DNA of 64,000 nt, taken from the NCBI GenBank assembly GCA_025964775.1, contig JAOPYE010000010.1:62001-126000 (forward strand), given 5' to 3'. A program made the position numbers and the translations under genes. The notes below the pieces were generated by a model that was given only the letters and a program-made list of their open reading frames with translations, did no database searches and was not told the origin of the DNA. Each line of letters opens with the position of its first letter. Within the stretch, counting starts at the first letter, position 1. Below, piece after piece: positions 27,533-35,700 of the stretch. The DNA is from Marmoricola sp. (GTDB lineage Bacteria > Actinomycetota > Actinomycetes > Propionibacteriales > Nocardioidaceae).

Positions 27533-29076
27533 CGAAGTTCTCCGATCACTTCTTCGGCGGCCGCGACGACGGCGCCGCTGCGGACGAGGTCGACCGCCCG
27601 CTCGATTTCCGGGGACAGGTGGCGATCCGGGCCGGGGCCCTCGATCCCGGCACCTCGCAGCAGCGCGACCACGGCCGCTGTCGCGGGGGACGGCGCCAGC
27701 GGTGCGCGCAGGTCGAGAGCCCGCGCGGCAGTCAGCACCTCGATCGCCAGCACCCGGGTCAGGCCGTCCACCGACCGGCGGAGCTTGCGGGCAGCCGACC
27801 AGCCCATCGACACGTGGTCCTCCTGCATCGCCGAGGACGGGATCGAGTCGACGGAAGCGGGCGCGGCAAGCCGCTTCATCTCCGAGACGATGGCGGCCTG
27901 GGTGTACTGGGCGATCATGTGGCCGCTGTCCACGCCCGGGTCGTGGGCCAGGAACGGCGGCAGGCCGGCGTTGCGGGCCTTGTCCAGGAAGCGATCGGTA
28001 CGGCGCTCGCTGATCGAGGCGACATCGGCGGCGACGATCGCAGCGAAGTCGAGCACGTAGGCGACCGGCGCTCCGTGGAAGTTGCCGTTGGACTCGACCA
28101 TGTCGCCGACGACGACGGGGTTGTCGACGGCCGAGGCGAGCTCCCTCCCGGCAACCGCGGCACAGTGCGCCAGGGTGTCCCGGGCCGCACCGTGCACCTG
28201 GGGTGAGCAGCGCAGCGAGTAGGCGTCCTGGACGCGGTTGCAGTCGGGCCCGCGATGCGACGCGACCACACCTGAACCGGCCAGCAGCGCGACCAGGTTG
28301 GCTGCCGCCGCCGCCTGGCCCGGATGCGGGCGGATCGCCTGCAGCTCGGGAGCGAACACGCGGTCGGTGCCGAGCTGGCCCTCCACCGACATCGCAGCAG
28401 CGACATCGGCCGTGCGCATCAGGACCTCGAGGTCGTGCAAGGCCATCACGAGCATGCCCAGCATCCCGTCGGTGCCGTTGATCAGCGCGAGCCCTTCCTT
28501 CGCCGCGAGCTCGACCGGCTTCAACCCGGCCGCCGCGATGGCCTGCGCTGCCGGCATCAGGACGCCCTCCGCGTCACGGACAGTTCCTTCACCCATCAGC
28601 GCCAGCGCACAGTGCGAGAGCGGCGCCAGGTCACCGGAGCAACCCAGCGATCCGTACTCGTGCACCACCGGCGTGATCCCCGCGGTCAGGAACGCGGCGA
28701 TGAGCTCGGCGGTCTCGCGACGGATGCCGGTGTGTCCGGTGGCCAGCGTCGAGAGACGCAGCAGCATCAGGGCGCGGACCACCTCGCGCTCGACCTCTGG
28801 TCCCGATCCGGCGGCGTGCGAGCGGACGAGTGACTTCTGCAGCTGAGCGCGCATCTCGGTGGGGATGTGCCGGGTCGCCAGGGCACCGAAGCCCGTCGAG
28901 ATCCCGTACGCCGGGGTCGGCTCGGCGGCCAGGCGATCAACCACGCCCCGCGCCCGATCGATCGCGACCAGTGCGTCGGGAGCGAGCTCGACGGCGGCCT
29001 CGCCGCGGGTGACCGCCAGGACCTCGGCGAACGACACCGGGCCTACGCCGACCTGGACAGTGGGTGGTGTGCTCAT
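27529..29076 (-). CDS. hutH: Histidine ammonia-lyase
   Basis: A 515-residue enzyme that deaminates L-histidine to trans-urocanate, the first step of the pathway. The MIO-cofactor loop reads [15 protein letters not shown], so the self-cyclising triad is Cys146-Ser147-Gly148 rather than Ala-Ser-Gly. The active-site blocks [30 protein letters not shown] and MQEDHVSMG are conserved. The ATG at 29074-29076 is chosen by family length; the frame extends far upstream without homology. It leads the hutHU operon, divergent from an MFS transporter, with an IclR-type operator in between. Confidence 0.97.
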   Translation of the reverse strand: MSTPPTVQVGVGPVSFAEVLAVTRGEAAVELAPDALVAIDRARGVVDRLAAEPTPAYGISTGFGALATRHIPTEMRAQLQKSLVRSHAAGSGPEVEREVVRALMLLRLSTLATGHTGIRRETAELIAAFLTAGITPVVHEYGSLGCSGDLAPLSHCALALMGEGTVRDAEGVLMPAAQAIAAAGLKPVELAAKEGLALINGTDGMLGMLVMALHDLEVLMRTADVAAAMSVEGQLGTDRVFAPELQAIRPHPGQAAAAANLVALLAGSGVVASHRGPDCNRVQDAYSLRCSPQVHGAARDTLAHCAAVAGRELASAVDNPVVVGDMVESNGNFHGAPVAYVLDFAAIVAADVASISERRTDRFLDKARNAGLPPFLAHDPGVDSGHMIAQYTQAAIVSEMKRLAAPASVDSIPSSAMQEDHVSMGWSAARKLRRSVDGLTRVLAIEVLTAARALDLRAPLAPSPATAAVVALLRGAGIEGPGPDRHLSPEIERAVDLVRSGAVVAAAEEVIGELR

Positions 29077-29126
29077 GGGTCCATCCAACGTCGGACGAGG
29101 TGCCGGCGGCCATGGCCGAGAGCCCG

Positions 29127-29152
29127 GAGCCGTCTCATATGCGAGACGGCTC
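29127..29152. promoter_or_regulatory. Probable IclR-type operator in the hutH-MFS divergent promoter
   Basis: A perfect inverted repeat, GAGCCGTCTC-atatgc-GAGACGGCTC, lies 51 bases upstream of hutH. Its core GTCTC-N6-GAGAC resembles known IclR-family operators, and a similar box precedes the iclR gene at 30432-30447. A likely -10 element (TAATAT, 29194-29199) for the divergent transporter lies nearby. Confidence 0.65.
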
Positions 29153-29235
29153 GGCCACGATGATTCATCCGTAATGTGAGACAAATCATCTCGTAATATG
29201 GACTCACGCTCGAAATCACGCGTACCGTTGGAGCT

Positions 29236-30426
29236 GTGGCCACCGTCATCGACCCTGCGAGCGTCACGGCTGCACGCCGCTGGACGATGCTCGCGGTCGG
29301 CGTCCTGGCCCAAGGCACGTCGGCCATCACGATCAACGGGCCGGCCTTCCTGATCCCGACCCTGGCCCGCCGTGACGGGCTGAGCCTGACCGACGCCGCC
29401 ATCGTGGCAGCAGCCCCGACGATCGGCGTGATGCTCACCCTGATCGCGTGGGGCTACGCCGTCGACCGGTACGGCGAGCGCTTCGTGCTCGCCGTCGGAC
29501 TCGCCGGCGCCACAGCGGCCAGCGCGCTCGCCACCCAGGTCCACGGAACCCTCGCCCTGGCTGCCGCGCTGTTCGTCGCCGGAGCCTTCGCCTCGTCGAC
29601 CGCCTCGGCCAGCGGACGGGTCGTCGTCGGCTGGTTCCCGGCACACCGCCGCGGTCTGGCGATGGGCATCCGGCAGATGGCCCAGCCGCTCGGCGTCGGC
29701 ATCGCGGCGATCTCGATCGCCGTCCTGGCCGACAGGCACGGCGTCGCCACAGCCCTGCTGGTGCCGTGCCTCGCGACCGGCATCGCACTGGTCGCGGTCC
29801 TCGTCGTCGTCCTCGACCCGCCGCGCCCGGAGCGCACCCTGGCCGCGTCGCCGAACCCGTACCGCACCGACTTCCTCTGGCGGGTGCACGCCGTCTCGGT
29901 CCTGCTGGTCATCCCGCAGTTCGCCGTCTGGACCTTCGGGCTGGTCTGGCTGGTCGACGAGCGTGGCTGGAGCGCCGGAGCCGCGGGAGCACTGATCGCG
30001 CTGAGCCAGGTCCCGGGGGCGATCGGCCGCATCGTGGCCGGGTACGTGTCGGACCGGGTCGGCAGCCGGATGAGGCCGCTGCGCTGGGTAGCCGTCGCCG
30101 CGGGGCTCACGATGCTGCTGCTCGGCCTGACCGCCCAGAGCGGCTGGTGGGTGGCGATCGCGCTCCTGGTCATCGCCACCACCGTGACCGTCGCGGACAA
30201 CGGCCTGGCCTTCACGGCCGTTGCCGAACGCGCCGGCCCGTTCTGGTCGGGCCGCGCCCTCGGCGTCCAGAACACCGCGCAGTTCCTCACCGCAGCGGTC
30301 GCCGCCCCGCTCGCCGGAGCCGCCATCTCCCACTGGGGCTACACCGTGGCCTTCTCGCTGACCGCTCTCGGGCCCCTGATCGCCGTACCGCTGATCCCAC
30401 GCAACGAGGGCGAGCTGCCCGACTGA
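29236..30426 (+). CDS. MFS transporter next to hutHU
   Basis: A 396-residue membrane protein with 12 predicted helices. MFS signatures are visible in the loop after helix 2 (YAVDRYGERFVL) and in the second half (GYVSDRVGSRMRPLR). The GTG start at 29236 is used. It is divergent from hutH and directly upstream of an IclR regulator, which makes histidine or urocanate uptake a reasonable inference. Export or another substrate cannot be excluded. Confidence 0.85.
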   Translation: MATVIDPASVTAARRWTMLAVGVLAQGTSAITINGPAFLIPTLARRDGLSLTDAAIVAAAPTIGVMLTLIAWGYAVDRYGERFVLAVGLAGATAASALATQVHGTLALAAALFVAGAFASSTASASGRVVVGWFPAHRRGLAMGIRQMAQPLGVGIAAISIAVLADRHGVATALLVPCLATGIALVAVLVVVLDPPRPERTLAASPNPYRTDFLWRVHAVSVLLVIPQFAVWTFGLVWLVDERGWSAGAAGALIALSQVPGAIGRIVAGYVSDRVGSRMRPLRWVAVAAGLTMLLLGLTAQSGWWVAIALLVIATTVTVADNGLAFTAVAERAGPFWSGRALGVQNTAQFLTAAVAAPLAGAAISHWGYTVAFSLTALGPLIAVPLIPRNEGELPD

Positions 30427-30431
30427 GGCTG

Positions 30432-30447
30432 GTCTCGGATCCCAGAC
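30432..30447. promoter_or_regulatory. Second IclR-like box, upstream of the iclR gene
   Basis: GTCTCGGATCCCAGAC is an imperfect palindrome with the GTCT and AGAC ends of the 29127 operator. It lies 18 bases before the iclR start codon, where it would allow autoregulation. Confidence 0.5.
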
Positions 30448-30465
30448 GCCCCTACGCTCTGCGGC

Positions 30466-31218
30466 ATGAGTCAGGTGCCGGCCGCGACGAAGGCCATGCG
30501 GGTCCTCAAGTTCCTCGCCAGCCAGCCCGACCCGGTCCCCCTGGACCGGATCATGCGCGCCTGCGGCCTGCCCCGCTCGACGGCGTACCACCTGATGACG
30601 GCGATGACCGAGGAGGGCTTCGTCACCCACCTGCCCGATGAGCGCCGTTACGGCCTCGGGGTCGCGGCGTTCGAGGTGGGCAGCGGGTACACCCGGCAGG
30701 CACCGCTCCAGCGACTGGCCCGGCGACCCCTCGCGACCCTGGCCGACAAGGTCGGTGAGTCCGCCCATCTCGCGGTCCCGCACGGGCGCGACGTCCTGTA
30801 CGTCGTAGAGGAGCGCGCACCCGGCAGGCCCCCGCTGGTGACCGACGTCGGCGTCCGGCTCCCGGCCCATCTCACCGCCAGCGGCCGGGCCATCCTGGCC
30901 GCCCTGCCGTCGGCACAGGTCCGAGCGCTCTACCCGGACAAGGAGGCCTTCGTCGAGCGGACCGGCATCGGTCCCAGCTCGCTGAGTGCGCTGCGCACGG
31001 TCCTCGGCGAGGCCCGCCAGCGCGGGTACGCCGTGGAGAACGGCGAGATCACCCCCGGCCTGGCCTCGATCGCCGCACCGGTCCTGGACCACAACGGCCT
31101 TCCACTCGCAGGAGTCGCGGTCACCTATCCGGTCGACGCCGGGACGGATGTCGCTGCTGTGGCCGCTGCGGTCCAGGCGACGGCAGCGGCGCTGAGTCGG
31201 CGCCTCGGCGGGCACTGA
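30466..31218 (+). CDS. IclR-family transcriptional regulator
   Basis: A 250-residue repressor-type protein. The N-terminal winged HTH reads PLDRIMRACGLPRSTAYHLM, followed by DERRYGLG. The C-terminal effector domain carries SAHLAVPHGRDVLYVVEE and TASGRAILAALP, both typical of IclR. It starts at the ATG at 30466, 39 bases after the MFS stop, and probably senses a histidine pathway intermediate and controls hutHU and the transporter. Confidence 0.93.
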   Translation: MSQVPAATKAMRVLKFLASQPDPVPLDRIMRACGLPRSTAYHLMTAMTEEGFVTHLPDERRYGLGVAAFEVGSGYTRQAPLQRLARRPLATLADKVGESAHLAVPHGRDVLYVVEERAPGRPPLVTDVGVRLPAHLTASGRAILAALPSAQVRALYPDKEAFVERTGIGPSSLSALRTVLGEARQRGYAVENGEITPGLASIAAPVLDHNGLPLAGVAVTYPVDAGTDVAAVAAAVQATAAALSRRLGGH

Positions 31219-31235
31219 TCGGGCACACTCAGCAC

Positions 31236-31580
31236 ATGACCGAGTCCGACCAGATCGAGGAGGCTGCCGAGACCGGCAGCCGGCGCAAGCTGCGGACCCG
31301 GGCGCGAACCCTGCTGACGGTCGACGAGACCGTCGAGCAGATCGGCCACATCACGCACGACCTCGCCGGTGCGCTCGCGGACTTCAGCACCGCCCTGGAC
31401 CGGTTCAACGACTCCCTGGACCGGTTCTCGCACGCCGCGGACCAGCTCAACAAGGTGGCGGCCCGGCTCGACGACATCGTCGACAAGATCGAGCCGCTGC
31501 TCAACCTGGCCCTGTCGCCGCTGGCGATGGCGCGCCGCCTGGTGCCCGGCCTGGACCGCGAGGGCCGCAGCAGGATGTGA
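31236..31580 (+). CDS. Coiled-coil hypothetical protein
   Basis: A 114-residue hydrophilic protein. The middle (ALADFSTALDRFNDSLDRFS, then HAADQLNKVAARLDDIVDKI) has a heptad-like pattern consistent with a coiled coil. A short, less polar stretch follows (EPLLNLALSPLAMARRLVPG). It begins 18 bases after the iclR stop and could be co-transcribed with it. I do not recognise a family. Confidence 0.65.
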   Translation: MTESDQIEEAAETGSRRKLRTRARTLLTVDETVEQIGHITHDLAGALADFSTALDRFNDSLDRFSHAADQLNKVAARLDDIVDKIEPLLNLALSPLAMARRLVPGLDREGRSRM

Positions 31581-31651
31581 CACATCTCGACCGTGACCCG
31601 GTGCACCGGGCGCTCGTTGAGGGGAGCAGACGCACTCACTGTGGGAAAGAG

Positions 31652-34228
31652 ATGGCCCTGCGCGCACACCTCCGGCTCGTCCTCGTCACGTTGACCTCGA
31701 TCGCCGTGGTCGCCGCGGCCTTCGCCCTCAACCGGGGCAGCGGCACGTCCGGACCACCCCAGGCCGACGGGCTCAAGAAGGTGTACGCGGCGTCGGTCAG
31801 GAACGCCGTCGCGAAGGCAAGCGGCGACAGGACCCGCTACGCCGCCGACGGCACCCATGTCGATTACCCGGGTGGGCCACCCCACAACGACCACGACCCG
31901 AGAACCAAGAACTGGCTATCCCGCGCAGCCCTGTCCCCGGGCTCAGACACCGCCGACCCGACCACACCGGCCAAGGCGGTCGCCGACGAGCGCGCCGCTG
32001 CGACGCAGCGACGCCAGCGGCCGGTCCTGCTGCGCCACGTGCGGGTGAATCCCGTCCAGCCGAGCATCCCGACGAGCCGCTACAACCTGTTCAACGCCTG
32101 CTACGGGCTCAGGTCGACCACCACCGGCCGCTACCTCGATGGTGCCGACCCGGAGTTCGCCGCCAGGACCCTGACCGGCGCCGCTCCCCTGTACTTCAAG
32201 CCCAGCTCGCTCGGCCACTACCTGCTCTACAGCAAGGCCGCGGCGTTCCTCAGTGGCAGCGACGGCCACGTGGCCTACGCGGCTGCGCCGGGTCCGGCCG
32301 TCAACTGGACGGTGACCCGGGCGGGCCCCGGCAGGTTCCGGTTGTTCCTTCCGGGCTCGGGCTACCTGTCCGCGAAAGGCGGCAACGGGGCCGGATTCGC
32401 AGCAGCACCCGACGGCAGGACCCAGTTCACGCCGTACCGGCGCGCAGGCTGTACGCCGTTCCCGGAGATCGGCACGAACGTCGTGGGCGACCCGACCGCC
32501 GGAATGAGCAGCTTCGCCGAGGTCCGCGGCCTGGTTGACGGCCACATGCACGGCATGGCCTTCGAGTTCCTCGGCGGCGACCTGCACTGCGGCCGACCCT
32601 GGTCGCCGTGGGGCGTCACCGTCGCGCTCGCAGGGTGCCAGGGCGCCGATGCGGTCGCAAGCGGCGTTGTCGGAGGCTTCCTCTCCGGCAAACCCGGCGC
32701 CGACCCCGTCGGCTGGCCGGCCTTCAAGGACTGGCCGGCGCCGGACGCGCTCACCCAGGAAGGCACGTACTACAAGTGGATCGAGCGCAACTGGCGCGCG
32801 GGCCAGCGGATCATGGTGAACCTGCTCGTCGAGAACAACCAGCTCTGCATGGTCTACCCGCTCAAGCGCAACTCCTGCGACGACATGACCTCGCTGCGGC
32901 TGCAGGCTCACGACATGCACCTGCTCGAGAACTACATCGACGCCCAGCACGGGGGCCCGGGCAAGGGCTTCTACCGGATCGTGACCAACCCCGAGCAGGC
33001 CCGCAAGGTCATCAACTCCGGCAAGATGGCCGTCGTCATGGGCATCGAGACCTCGGTGCTCTTCGGGTGCCACGACCACTTCGGCCAGGCGTCTTCAGGC
33101 TGCACCCCGGCATCGATCGACCGCCAGCTGACCCAGGTCCGCGAGATGGGCGTCACGCAGATGGAGCTGGTGAACAAGTTCGACAACGCACTGGCGGGCG
33201 TCGCCGGCGACTCGGGCACAACCGGCGACCTGGTCAACGCTGCGAACATCCTGGAGACCGGCTCCGCGTGGCACATGGTCACCTGCAGCCCGAACGATCC
33301 TGAAGTCCACGACAAGGACCAGGCGCTGGCCGGCTTCCCGTCGCAGGATGCCCTGTTCGGCGCCGTCCTCAAGGAAGCGCCGGTGAGCGTGCTGAGTCTG
33401 CTTCCGGCGCTTCCGCTGTATCCGGCCCCGCACCACTGCAACACCCTCGGGCTGAGTGGGCTCGGTGCCGACACGATCGAGGGCATGGTCAAGCGACACA
33501 TGCTGTTCGACCCGGATCACATGAGCGTCAAGGCTCGCCAGGCGTCGCTCGACCTGATCGACCAGCTCGGGTACCCGGGCGTCATCTCCAGCCACTCGTG
33601 GTCCACGCCGGACGCGTACCCGCGGATCTACTCCGAGCAGGGCTTCATCACGCCGTACGCCGGTGACAGCGTCGGCTTCGTCGCCAAGTGGAAGCGCCAC
33701 CTGACCTGGGCCAACCCGAGGATCTACTGGGGCTTCGGGTTCGGGTCGGACATCAACGGGCTCGGTGCGCAGGCGAATCCGCGACCGGGCGCCTCGGCGA
33801 ACCCGGTGACCTACCCGTTCACCGCCCTCGGCGGTGTCCGGGTCTTCCGGCAGGTCAGCGGCACCCATGTGTACGACATCAACAAGGACGGCGTCGCGCA
33901 CTACGGCCTGTACCCCGACTGGATCCAGGATCTCTCCAAGATCGCCGGGCCGAGCATCGTGGCGGACATGTACCGCGGCCCCGAGGCGTACCTGGAGATG
34001 TGGGAGCGCGCGTACGGCGCCAAGCCGGACGCCTGCACGAACGCGGGCCTGAGGCACTCGACGACCTTCTTCCGAGCCCGGTTGCACCCGGGCATGTCGT
34101 GGTGGAAGGTCCTGATGAGGGCCGGGCAGCCGCACCGACGGATCAACCAGCACTTCACCTACTGCACGAAGGGCGGACCCATGACGGTCAACTTCTCCCA
34201 GGCCGGAAAGCTGGTCTCGGTCGCATGA
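31652..34228 (+). CDS. Exported M19-like metal-dependent hydrolase
   Basis: An 858-residue protein with an N-terminal signal/anchor helix (LRLVLVTLTSIAVVAAAFAL). After a linker and a beta-rich region of about 200 residues comes a metallohydrolase domain. Its sites correspond to membrane dipeptidase (M19) sites: VDGHMHGM (about 295), MGIETS, FDPDHMSVKA, ISSHSW and GFGSDINGLG. The enzyme is much longer than M19 dipeptidases, and the substrate is unknown. The ATG at 31652 follows GGGAAAGAG. Its stop overlaps the start of the GH1 gene, implying coupled expression. Confidence 0.75.
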   Translation: MALRAHLRLVLVTLTSIAVVAAAFALNRGSGTSGPPQADGLKKVYAASVRNAVAKASGDRTRYAADGTHVDYPGGPPHNDHDPRTKNWLSRAALSPGSDTADPTTPAKAVADERAAATQRRQRPVLLRHVRVNPVQPSIPTSRYNLFNACYGLRSTTTGRYLDGADPEFAARTLTGAAPLYFKPSSLGHYLLYSKAAAFLSGSDGHVAYAAAPGPAVNWTVTRAGPGRFRLFLPGSGYLSAKGGNGAGFAAAPDGRTQFTPYRRAGCTPFPEIGTNVVGDPTAGMSSFAEVRGLVDGHMHGMAFEFLGGDLHCGRPWSPWGVTVALAGCQGADAVASGVVGGFLSGKPGADPVGWPAFKDWPAPDALTQEGTYYKWIERNWRAGQRIMVNLLVENNQLCMVYPLKRNSCDDMTSLRLQAHDMHLLENYIDAQHGGPGKGFYRIVTNPEQARKVINSGKMAVVMGIETSVLFGCHDHFGQASSGCTPASIDRQLTQVREMGVTQMELVNKFDNALAGVAGDSGTTGDLVNAANILETGSAWHMVTCSPNDPEVHDKDQALAGFPSQDALFGAVLKEAPVSVLSLLPALPLYPAPHHCNTLGLSGLGADTIEGMVKRHMLFDPDHMSVKARQASLDLIDQLGYPGVISSHSWSTPDAYPRIYSEQGFITPYAGDSVGFVAKWKRHLTWANPRIYWGFGFGSDINGLGAQANPRPGASANPVTYPFTALGGVRVFRQVSGTHVYDINKDGVAHYGLYPDWIQDLSKIAGPSIVADMYRGPEAYLEMWERAYGAKPDACTNAGLRHSTTFFRARLHPGMSWWKVLMRAGQPHRRINQHFTYCTKGGPMTVNFSQAGKLVSVA

Positions 34229-35574
34229 GGGCTCGCACCGCGCTGGTCGCGATCGCCCTCGCCCTGACGGTCCCGCTGATCGCGAACGGCTCGCCCGCGG
34301 CTGCCGAGGCCGCCCCGGCCCCGGACAGCACCAGCTCGGGCAACGTCGCACCGTTGGGCCCCGACTTCCTCTGGGGGGTGGCCACGGCCGGCTTCCAGTC
34401 CGAGGGTTCCTCGCCCGACAGCAACTGGACCCGCTACGTCGCGGCGAGCTCGAAGGACGACCCGATCGGCACCTCGGTCGACTTCCTGCACCGCTACGCC
34501 TCCGACATCCAGCTCGCCGCCAACCTCGGCGTGAAGGTGTACCGGGTCAGCGTCGAGTGGGCACGCGTCGAACCCCAGCCGGGCGTCTGGGACCCGACGG
34601 CGTTGGCGTTCTACGACCACGTGTTCGCCGCCATCAAGGCCGCCGGCATGCGACCGATGATCACCCTGGACCACTGGGTGTACCCGGGCTGGGAGGCCGC
34701 CCAGGGCGGCTGGTCGCGCCCGGGGATGCTCGATGACTGGCTGGTCAACGCCAAGAAGGTCGTCGACCGGTACGCGTCGTACAACCCGCTGTGGATCACG
34801 ATCAACGAGCCGACGGCGTACATGCTGATGGAGCTCCAGAACAGCGGCCTCAACCCGCTGCTGATCCCGTACTTCATGGGCCAGCTGGTCAAGGCGCACG
34901 ACGCGATCTACGACTACATCCACCGCGTCCAGCCAGGCGCGATGGTCTCCTCGAACGTCTCCTACATCCCGACCGCCGAACCCCTCCTGGACACGCTCTT
35001 CCTCGATCAGGTCGCCAAGCGGCTCGACTACATCGGGATCGACTACTACTACCCGGTCGCCGTCACCGACGTGCTGAGCCCGACCACCACCGCGCTCAAC
35101 GCCTTCATCGGGACGCAGTGGAACGCCAACCTGGCCCCGGAGGGCATCTACTACGCCCTGCGGCACTACGCCGACCAGTTCCCCGGCAAGCCCCTGTACG
35201 TCGTGGAGAACGGGATGCCGACCGACAACGGCCTGCCCCGTGCCGACGGGTACACCCGCGCCGCCAACCTCCGCGACACCGTCTACTGGCTCCAGCGCGC
35301 GAAGGCCGACGGCATGAACGTGATCGGCTACAACTACTGGAGCCTGACCGATAACTACGAGTGGGGCAGCTACGAGCCGCGCTTCGGGCTGTACACCGTC
35401 GACGTCCTGCACGACCCGACGCTCACCCGCAAGCCCACCGACGCATTGGCCGCGTACCAGGCGATCACCGCCGCCCAGGGTGACCCGCCGTCGTACCGGC
35501 CGACGAAGGCGCCGCAGTTCTGCTCGCTGGTCGACTTCCTGGACAGCTGCCTGAACCCGGTCAAGGTCAACTAG
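34225..35574 (+). CDS. Secreted GH1-family glycoside hydrolase
   Basis: A 449-residue secreted enzyme with a signal peptide (ALVAIALALTVPLIANGSPA). The GH1 barrel begins at FLWGVATAGFQSEG. The acid/base Glu195 is in ITINEPTAY and the nucleophile Glu328 in VVENGMPTDN; the aglycone strand HWVYPGW is also present. GH1 family members are beta-glucosidases or related beta-glycosidases. The ATG start overlaps the stop of the M19-like gene (ATGA), a pairing I do not recognise from known systems. Confidence 0.9.
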   Translation: MRARTALVAIALALTVPLIANGSPAAAEAAPAPDSTSSGNVAPLGPDFLWGVATAGFQSEGSSPDSNWTRYVAASSKDDPIGTSVDFLHRYASDIQLAANLGVKVYRVSVEWARVEPQPGVWDPTALAFYDHVFAAIKAAGMRPMITLDHWVYPGWEAAQGGWSRPGMLDDWLVNAKKVVDRYASYNPLWITINEPTAYMLMELQNSGLNPLLIPYFMGQLVKAHDAIYDYIHRVQPGAMVSSNVSYIPTAEPLLDTLFLDQVAKRLDYIGIDYYYPVAVTDVLSPTTTALNAFIGTQWNANLAPEGIYYALRHYADQFPGKPLYVVENGMPTDNGLPRADGYTRAANLRDTVYWLQRAKADGMNVIGYNYWSLTDNYEWGSYEPRFGLYTVDVLHDPTLTRKPTDALAAYQAITAAQGDPPSYRPTKAPQFCSLVDFLDSCLNPVKVN

Positions 35575-35700
35575 AGCGTTGTTACCCCCGGGTAGCGTTT
35601 CTCACACGCTCTCCGGGTGCTCGGCAGCGCTGGGGACCAATAGTCTGTGGCCACGACTGCCCGCTCGACCGGCGACGCCGGAAGTTTGGAGTGACTTTCC

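Noticed and set aside
25829..28060. A 743-codon plus-strand frame opposite hutU and hutH
   Set aside because: Shadow of hutU/hutH; no domain motif and unlike composition.
27529..31215. A 1228-codon frame that would fuse about 700 residues to the front of HutH
   Set aside because: The N-terminal part is low-complexity and lies antisense to the MFS and IclR genes; the HutH family length is reached from the ATG at 29076.
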